DNA from: DATLNF01 sp963765815
GTDB taxonomy: Bacteria; Actinomycetota; Actinomycetes; BP-191
DNA: 64,000 nucleotides
Assembly (NCBI GenBank): GCA_963765815.1
Contig: CAVXXT010000003.1
Coordinates: 496,001-560,000, forward strand
Reading direction: 5' to 3'
Part shown: in pieces, positions 58,988 through 64,000 of the stretch
Position numbering within the stretch: position 1 is the first letter of the stretch
Layout: each line of letters begins with the position of its first letter
Translations under genes and position numbers: made by a program
Notes under the pieces: model-generated
What the model saw: only the letters and a program-made list of their open reading frames with translations
Told to the model about the DNA's origin: nothing
Database searches by the model: none

Positions 58988-59964
58988 GTCGCGGCCTTGG
59001 CCGGCAGGTCCGCGACGTCGACCGACGTGAGAGCGGTCGCGTCGCCGCCCAGCGCCGTCACCATCGTCACGAAGTCGGCGCGCAGCAGCCCGAGGTAGCT
59101 GTGCTCCGGGTCGCCCGGCTCGCCCGGCAGGTCGTCGTCGCGCAGCGTGTCGACGTACCGCACGCCCGCCTCCGACCCGATCTGCTTGAGGACCTGGCTG
59201 GGGAAGACCTCGGAGCCGAAGATCGCCGGCACGTTCGCGGCGCGGACCTGGCGGATGAGCGCGACGACGTCCTTGGCGCTCGGCTCGGCGAAGTCGGCCG
59301 GCTGGATCGCGCCGATGACCGTCCACCCGTACTCGCGCGCGAAGTAAGGGAACGAGTCGTGGTAGGTCAGCAGCGTCCGCCTCGGCACGGTCGCCGACGC
59401 GGTGCGCACGGCCGCGTCGAGGGCGCGGATCTTCACGATGTACGCCGCCGCGTTGGCGGCGTAGTCGACGGCGTGCGCCGGGTCGGCGGTGGCCAGCACG
59501 TCGCGGAAGATCTCGGCGTACCGCACGCCGTAGAGCGGGTTGGTCCACAGGTGCGGGTTGGGATCGCCGCCGCTGCGCGGGAACGAGAAGTCGTAGACGT
59601 AGTCGGCGGGCTGGACGATCTGCTCGCCCATCTCGACCAGTCGGGCGCCGTCGCGGAGGTTGGCCCTGGCCAGCTCCACGGTCGGCGTCTCGAGGTGCAG
59701 CCCGTTGACGAAGACGAGGTCGGCCGCCGCGATCGACTTCGCATCGCTCGGCCGCGGCTCGAACTCGTGGCTGTTGACGCCCTCAGGCACCAGGCCGGTG
59801 ACCTCGGCGTACGGCCCGCCGACGTTGCGGGCGATGCTGGTCAGCGGCGAGACCGTGGTGACCACCGCGAGGCGCCCGGACGTGGCCGGCGAGCCGTCCG
59901 CGGACGTGCACGCCGACAGCGCGACCACGCTCAGCAGCACAGCGGCGAACCGACGGGCGAGCAC
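58984..59964 (-). CDS. Metal-binding lipoprotein of the ZnuA/MntC cluster A-I family
   Basis: 326 residues from GTG 59964 behind GGAAGG. The lipobox is LSAC. Metal ligands expected in this fold are visible: His in GVNSHEFEPRP, His in NPHLWTNP, His in LTYHDSFPYFAREYG and an acidic ligand in FGSEVFPSQ. The usual His-rich loop of zinc-specific ZnuA is absent, so manganese is as likely as zinc. The upstream region (59985-60015) is AT-rich (GAATACTGGGTATCAGC) and may hold a metalloregulator site, not clear enough to name. First gene of the transporter operon, divergent from egtA. Confidence 0.93.
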   Translation of the reverse strand: MLARRFAAVLLSVVALSACTSADGSPATSGRLAVVTTVSPLTSIARNVGGPYAEVTGLVPEGVNSHEFEPRPSDAKSIAAADLVFVNGLHLETPTVELARANLRDGARLVEMGEQIVQPADYVYDFSFPRSGGDPNPHLWTNPLYGVRYAEIFRDVLATADPAHAVDYAANAAAYIVKIRALDAAVRTASATVPRRTLLTYHDSFPYFAREYGWTVIGAIQPADFAEPSAKDVVALIRQVRAANVPAIFGSEVFPSQVLKQIGSEAGVRYVDTLRDDDLPGEPGDPEHSYLGLLRADFVTMVTALGGDATALTSVDVADLPAKAAT

Positions 59965-60100
59965 GAGCGAACGACCTTCCGAGGAATACTGGGTATCAGC
60001 TTCATTCTTGCAGGTGGACAGCGTTCGTCCGGTCGACCCGGGCGGATGTCCGCCGCTGCTGGCAGGCTGCACCCAGGCCTACCGACCGAGGGGAGCGCGC

Positions 60101-61360
60101 GTGCCGCACCACGCCAATCGCCTCACCCTGGGCGCGGCCGACGCGCACATCCGGTCTACCTGTGCCGGCGGCGCGGAGCCCGGCCGCCGCGGCGTCGAGG
60201 CCGAGTGGCTCACCCACCCCGTCGGCGCGCCGGACCAGCCCGTCGACTTCTCGGCGCTGCGCGCGGCGGCCGACCCCGACCGGCCGCTGGCCAACGGCGG
60301 CCGGATCACGTTCGAGCCGGGCGGGCAGATCGAGGTGTCCAGCGCACCGTTCGGCACCGCGGTCGACGCGGTCCGCGGCGCGTCTGCCGACGTCGCTGAG
60401 CTGCGCCGTCGGGTCGAGAGGGCCGACGTCGAGCTGCTCGGGCTCGGGCTCGACTGGCAGCGGGACGACCGACGAGTCCTCGACCACGGCCGCTACGCCG
60501 CGATGGAGGCGTTCTTCGACGGCGGCGGACCGCACGGGCGACGGATGATGTGCCGTACGGCGTCGGTCCAGCCCAACGTGCCGCTCGGTCCCGACCTTCC
60601 GCGCCGATGGCGGCTCGTGCACCTGCTCGCGCCGGTTCTCGCGGCTGCCTTCGCCAACTCCCCGCTGTGCGGCACGGGCCTGCCGAGCGGCTGGCAGTCG
60701 GCCCGGCTGGCGACGTGGTGGGCGATGGACCCGACGCGTACGACGGCCGCGCGGCACGCGGCGGGCGACGACCCGACCAGCGCATGGGTCGACTACGTCC
60801 TCGACGCCCACGTGATGCTGGTGCGCCGCGACGACTCCTACTCGGCCGTCGAGGAGAAGCTGCGCTTCCGCGACTGGATCCGCGACGGGCACCACCTCGG
60901 TGAGCCGACCGTCGCCGACCTCGACTACCACCTCACGACGCTCTTCCCTCCGGTGCGGATGCGCGGCTGGTTCGAGGTGCGTGTCGTCGACGCGCTGCCC
61001 GAGCCGTGGTGGCCGGTGCCGCTGCTCCTGCTCGACGCCGTCCTCGAGGACCCCGCCGCCTCCGCGGTGGCGACAGAGGCCTGCGGGCCGGTCGAGGGCC
61101 AGTGGGTCGTCGCCGCCCGCGGCGGTCTCGCCGACCCGGGGATGCGCGACGCCGCGGCCGCCGTCTTCGACGCGGCGGTCACGGCGATGGCTGCCGCCCA
61201 CGCCCCGCACGACCTGGTCGACCTGGTGTCGGCGTACGCCGATGCCTATCCGCGCCGCGGGCGCTGCCCCGCAGACGACCGGCTCGACGAGTGGACCGCC
61301 GGCGGCGGCCGCCCGGACACGCCCGCCCTCGCGCGCGACGCGGAGCTGTCGTGGACGTGA
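60101..61360 (+). CDS. egtA: Ergothioneine biosynthesis glutamate-cysteine ligase EgtA
   Basis: 419 residues from GTG 60101 after GAGGGGAG; upstream in-frame sequence is antisense to the transporter. Glutamate-cysteine ligase 2 fold: GVEAEWLTHP with the active-site Glu residues, GGRITFEPGGQIEVSSAP, RRMMCRTASVQPNV, DYHLTTLFPPVRMRGWFEVRVVDALP. It makes gamma-glutamylcysteine, the sulfur donor for EgtB. The order egtA-egtB-egtC-egtD with overlaps defines an operon. Divergent from the metal transporter across about 136 bp. Confidence 0.93.
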   Translation: MPHHANRLTLGAADAHIRSTCAGGAEPGRRGVEAEWLTHPVGAPDQPVDFSALRAAADPDRPLANGGRITFEPGGQIEVSSAPFGTAVDAVRGASADVAELRRRVERADVELLGLGLDWQRDDRRVLDHGRYAAMEAFFDGGGPHGRRMMCRTASVQPNVPLGPDLPRRWRLVHLLAPVLAAAFANSPLCGTGLPSGWQSARLATWWAMDPTRTTAARHAAGDDPTSAWVDYVLDAHVMLVRRDDSYSAVEEKLRFRDWIRDGHHLGEPTVADLDYHLTTLFPPVRMRGWFEVRVVDALPEPWWPVPLLLLDAVLEDPAASAVATEACGPVEGQWVVAARGGLADPGMRDAAAAVFDAAVTAMAAAHAPHDLVDLVSAYADAYPRRGRCPADDRLDEWTAGGGRPDTPALARDAELSWT

Positions 61361-62688
61361 CGATCTCGACCCTCACCGACGACGCGCTCAAGCAGCACGT
61401 CGCGGACCAGCTCGACACCGCGCGCCGGCGCAGCCGTGACCTGCTGACCCCGCTCGACGAGGTGGCGCTGGTCTCCCAGCACTCACCGCTGATGTCGCCG
61501 CTGGTGTGGGACTTCGCGCACATCGGCAACTACGAGGAGCTGTGGCTGCTCCGCGCCATCAGCGACCACGGGCCGCTGCGGCCGGAGATCGACGACCTCT
61601 ACGACGCGTTCAAGCACCCGCGCCGCGACCGGCCGTCGCTTCCCCTGCTCGGCCCGGCCGAGGCGGCGCGGTACGTCGACGACGTGCGGGCTCGCGCGCT
61701 CGACGTGCTCGACCGGGTCGACCTGCGCGGCGACGCGCCGCTGCTCGACCGAGCCTTCGTCTACGGACTGGTCCTCCAGCACGAGCACCAGCACGACGAG
61801 ACGATGCTCGCCACGCTGCAGCTGATGGACACGCCGTACGGTCCGGCCGCCGTCGAGCCGATCATCGCGGCGACGGAGCCGCCGCTCGAGGACGAGGTGC
61901 TGGTGCCGGCCGGGCCGTTCACGATGGGCGCCGCCGACACCGAGGCCTGGGCCTACGACAACGAGCGGCCGGCGCACGTCGTCGACCTGCCGGCGTACTG
62001 GATCGACACCGCGCCGGTCACCAACGCCGCCTACGCGCAGTTCATCGGCGAGGGCGGCTACGCCGACCGCCGTTGGTGGTCCGACGACGGGTGGGCCTGG
62101 CGCCGCGACACCGACGCCGTCGCGCCGCTGCACTGGCTGCGCGACGAAGGCGGCCGCGGCTGGCTGCGCGACCGCTTCGGCCACGTCGAGGCCCTGCCGC
62201 CGGACGAGCCGGTGGTCCACGTCTGCTGGCACGAGGCGCAGGCCTTCGCGACGTGGGCCGGCAAGCGGCTGCCGACCGAGGCGGAGTGGGAGAAGGCGGC
62301 CGCCTTCGACCCGGCGACCGGCCGCTCGCGCCGCTACCCGTGGGGCGACGCCGACCCGTCCGGCGCCCACGCCAACCTGGGCCAGCGGCGCTGGCGACCC
62401 GCGCCGGCGGGCGCCTACCCGGGCGGCGTGAGCGCGCTCGGCTGCCACCAGATGATCGGCGACGTCTGGGAGTGGACCTCGTCGGACTTCACGGCGTACG
62501 ACGGCTTCCGGGTCTTCCCCTATGCCGAGTACTCCGCGGTGTTCTTCGGCAGCGACTACAAGGTGCTGCGCGGCGGTTCGTGGGCGACGTCGCCGCAGGC
62601 GATCCGCAACAGCTTCCGCAACTGGGACTACCCGATCCGCCGGCAGATCTTCAGCGGCTTCCGCTGCGCGCGCGACTTGGACGCCTGA
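61357..62688 (+). CDS. egtB: Ergothioneine biosynthesis iron-dependent sulfoxide synthase EgtB
   Basis: 443 residues. The N-terminal DinB-type domain supplies the iron-binding triad: His in WDFAHIGNYEELW and the two His in LQHEHQHDETML. The C-terminal FGE-sulfatase-like domain holds TMGAADTEAWAYDNERPAH, PVVHVCWHEAQAFATWAGKRLPTEAEWE and RGGSWATSPQAIRNSFRNWD. It joins gamma-glutamylcysteine to trimethylhistidine with O2. GTG 61357 overlaps the egtA stop (GTGA); GTG 61351 is an alternative two codons upstream. Confidence 0.96.
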   Translation: MTISTLTDDALKQHVADQLDTARRRSRDLLTPLDEVALVSQHSPLMSPLVWDFAHIGNYEELWLLRAISDHGPLRPEIDDLYDAFKHPRRDRPSLPLLGPAEAARYVDDVRARALDVLDRVDLRGDAPLLDRAFVYGLVLQHEHQHDETMLATLQLMDTPYGPAAVEPIIAATEPPLEDEVLVPAGPFTMGAADTEAWAYDNERPAHVVDLPAYWIDTAPVTNAAYAQFIGEGGYADRRWWSDDGWAWRRDTDAVAPLHWLRDEGGRGWLRDRFGHVEALPPDEPVVHVCWHEAQAFATWAGKRLPTEAEWEKAAAFDPATGRSRRYPWGDADPSGAHANLGQRRWRPAPAGAYPGGVSALGCHQMIGDVWEWTSSDFTAYDGFRVFPYAEYSAVFFGSDYKVLRGGSWATSPQAIRNSFRNWDYPIRRQIFSGFRCARDLDA

Positions 62689-62711
62689 CATGGGCACGGA
62701 CGCCTGACATG
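62679..62711 (+). repeat. 14-bp direct repeat duplicating the egtB stop/egtC start junction
   Basis: GGACGCCTGACATG occurs at 62679-62692 and again at 62698-62711 (period 19). The first copy ends egtB and creates an ATG at 62690 that reads a five-codon ORF stopping at 62707; the second copy supplies the true egtC ATG at 62709. Confidence 0.7.
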
Positions 62712-63446
62712 TGCCGCCACCTCGCCTACCTCGGCCCGGAGGTCACCCTCGGGTCGCTCGTCCTCGAGCCGCCGTGTGGCCTGCTGCAGCAGTCGTTCGC
62801 GCCGCGCCTGCAGGCGCACGGCCGGCTCAACGCCGACGGGTACGGCGTGGGCTGGTGGTCGCCGGTGCGGGCCGAGCCGGCTCTCCACCGACGCGCGGTG
62901 CCGCTGTGGTCCGACCGGTCGTTCGCGTCGTGGGCCGGTGTCGTGTCCTCGGGAGCGGTCGTCGCGGCGGTGCGCTCGGCGACCCCGCCGTACCCGGTCG
63001 AGGAGAGCTGCGCCGCGCCGTTCGGCGACGGCCGGTGGCTGTTCAGCCTCAACGGCGCGGTCAGCGACGGCGCTGGTGACACGGGGGCGCGGCTGCGCGC
63101 GACCCTCGGCGCCGAGCGTCAGTCGTGGGTCGACGCACCGGTCGACTCGGCGCTGGTGTTTGCGCTGGTCCGCGCACGGCTGACCGACGGCATGTCCGCG
63201 GCCGAGGCGTTGGCGGCTGTCGTCGAGTCGATCGACGAGATCGCGCCCTCACGGCTCAACCTGCTCATCTCCGACGGCGAGTCGATCGCCGCGACGACCC
63301 ACGGGGACACGCTGTTCACCCGCCGGCACGCCGACTCGGTGCTCGTCGCGTCCGAGCCGGACGACGACAGCGACGACTGGACTCCCGTCCCGCCCGAGTC
63401 CCTCGTCGACGCCACCCGCACCTCCCTGTCGGTGACCCCACTATGA
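62709..63446 (+). CDS. egtC: Ergothioneine biosynthesis amidohydrolase EgtC
   Basis: 245 residues, class II glutamine amidotransferase fold. Cys2 after Met (MCRHLAYLGP) becomes the N-terminal nucleophile. RLNADGYGVGWW, VRSATPPYPVEESCAAPF, WLFSLNGAVSD and PVDSALVFALVRAR are conserved blocks. It removes the gamma-glutamyl group from the EgtB sulfoxide product. ATG 62709 is fixed by the need for Cys at position 2. The stop overlaps egtD (ATGA). Confidence 0.95.
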   Translation: MCRHLAYLGPEVTLGSLVLEPPCGLLQQSFAPRLQAHGRLNADGYGVGWWSPVRAEPALHRRAVPLWSDRSFASWAGVVSSGAVVAAVRSATPPYPVEESCAAPFGDGRWLFSLNGAVSDGAGDTGARLRATLGAERQSWVDAPVDSALVFALVRARLTDGMSAAEALAAVVESIDEIAPSRLNLLISDGESIAATTHGDTLFTRRHADSVLVASEPDDDSDDWTPVPPESLVDATRTSLSVTPL

Positions 63447-64000
63447 CGGCGGGGATCACCGTCGAGGTGCACCTGACGGCGGAGGATGTGGCGCAGGCGC
63501 TGCGAGACGACGTCGCGCGCGGGCTGACGTCGACGCCGAAGACGCTGCCGCCCAAGTGGTTCTACGACGACCGCGGCTCCGAGCTGTTCGACGCCATCAC
63601 CCGGCTGCCCGAGTACTACCCGACCCGCGCGGAGCGCGCGATCCTCGCCGCGCACTCCGCCGACATCGCCAAGGCGACCGCGGCCGACACGCTGGTCGAG
63701 CTCGGCTCGGGCACGTCGGAGAAGACCCGCCTGCTGCTCGACGCGCTTCGCGACGCGGGCTCACTGCGCCGCTTCGTGCCGTTCGACGTCAGCGAGGCGA
63801 CGTTGCGATCGGCCGCCGCGGCGGTGCGCGACGAGTACCCCGGCACGTCGGTGCACGCGATCGTCGGCGACTTCGAGCGACACCTCACCCACCTGCCGGC
63901 CGGCGGGACCCGGCTGATCGCGTTCCTCGGCGGCACGATCGGCAACCTCGTCCCGGCCGCGAGACGGGAGCTGCTGTCGACGCTGCGCTCCGGGATGGGT
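63443..64000 (+). CDS. egtD: L-histidine N-alpha-methyltransferase EgtD (3' truncated by window edge)
   Basis: 186 codons are visible. DVARGLTSTPKTLPPKWFYDD, GSELFDAITRLPEYYPTRAE, LVELGSGTSEKTRLLLDAL (SAM motif I), FVPFDVSEATLR and RLIAFLGGTIGNLVPAAR are hallmark EgtD blocks; the Tyr and Asn that bind histidine are in the EYYPTR and GGTIGN regions. It trimethylates histidine to hercynine, the first committed step. ATG 63443 overlaps the egtC stop (ATGA). The frame stays open to 64000. Confidence 0.95.
   Translation, partial: MTAGITVEVHLTAEDVAQALRDDVARGLTSTPKTLPPKWFYDDRGSELFDAITRLPEYYPTRAERAILAAHSADIAKATAADTLVELGSGTSEKTRLLLDALRDAGSLRRFVPFDVSEATLRSAAAAVRDEYPGTSVHAIVGDFERHLTHLPAGGTRLIAFLGGTIGNLVPAARRELLSTLRSGMG

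Overview
The window is very GC-rich (roughly 70% by eye) and reads as the chromosome of a free-living actinobacterium. Indications are lipB-lipA-DUF4191-glnA synteny, GlnR-type boxes, two class I glutamine synthetases with the adenylyltransferase GlnE, an ergothioneine cluster, an F420-type NADPH oxidoreductase, a SigE-family sigma factor and many GTG/TTG starts with ATGA/GTGA overlaps. I see no phage, insertion sequence, rRNA, tRNA or CRISPR array.

Layout. 0-8.6 kb: a sortase-anchored surface protein (cut by the window edge), lipoate synthesis (lipB, lipA), an acetyltransferase and a 73-residue protein each behind a GlnR-like site, a TauE/SafE protein, an acyltransferase, a DUF4191 protein and glnA. 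8.9-12.3 kb: sigma factor with membrane partner and lipoprotein, a VapBC-like toxin-antitoxin pair, an alcohol dehydrogenase. 12.3-16.8 kb (minus): a penicillin-acylase-family Ntn hydrolase and an RsbQ-RsbP-like energy-stress pair. 17-28 kb: a secretome-rich stretch with two paralogous Ig-like secreted proteins, two Asp-box (BNR) proteins, a trypsin-like protease and a TylF-type methyltransferase. 28-31 kb: a CstR-like repressor with a perfect 16-bp operator, divergent from rhodanese, a persulfide-dioxygenase/rhodanese fusion and TauE/SafE, read as a reactive-sulfur detoxification operon. 31-42.5 kb (minus): epoxide-hydrolase-like protein, glnE, a 912-residue Asp-box/vWA surface protein, ftsH, a glutamine amidotransferase and glnA2. 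42.6-54.7 kb: MEDS-STAS sensor, a second LPATG surface protein, membrane protein, methyltransferase, nadE, panB, an RTX-type repeat protein, an npdG-btuF-like pair. 54.7-64 kb: YibE/F protein, M23 peptidase, Zn/Mn ABC transporter and egtA-egtB-egtC-egtD (egtD runs off the end).

Functional themes: nitrogen control (glnA, glnE, glnA2, GlnR-like boxes at four places); stress and redox (RsbQ/RsbP, MEDS-STAS, persulfide module, ergothioneine, metal uptake); and an unusually rich set of exported repeat proteins of unknown role.

Caution. Seven genes (glnA, the acylase, rsbP-like, rsbQ-like, the csoR-like gene, glnE, ftsH) carry single-base indels that break their frames, about 28 in all. The encoded proteins are otherwise fully conserved, catalytic residues included, and the corrected lengths fit their families, so I annotate them as genes with probable consensus errors and not as pseudogenes. 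Long palindromes punctuate several intergenic gaps, and the 10-mer GGCGTACGCC recurs at least nine times.
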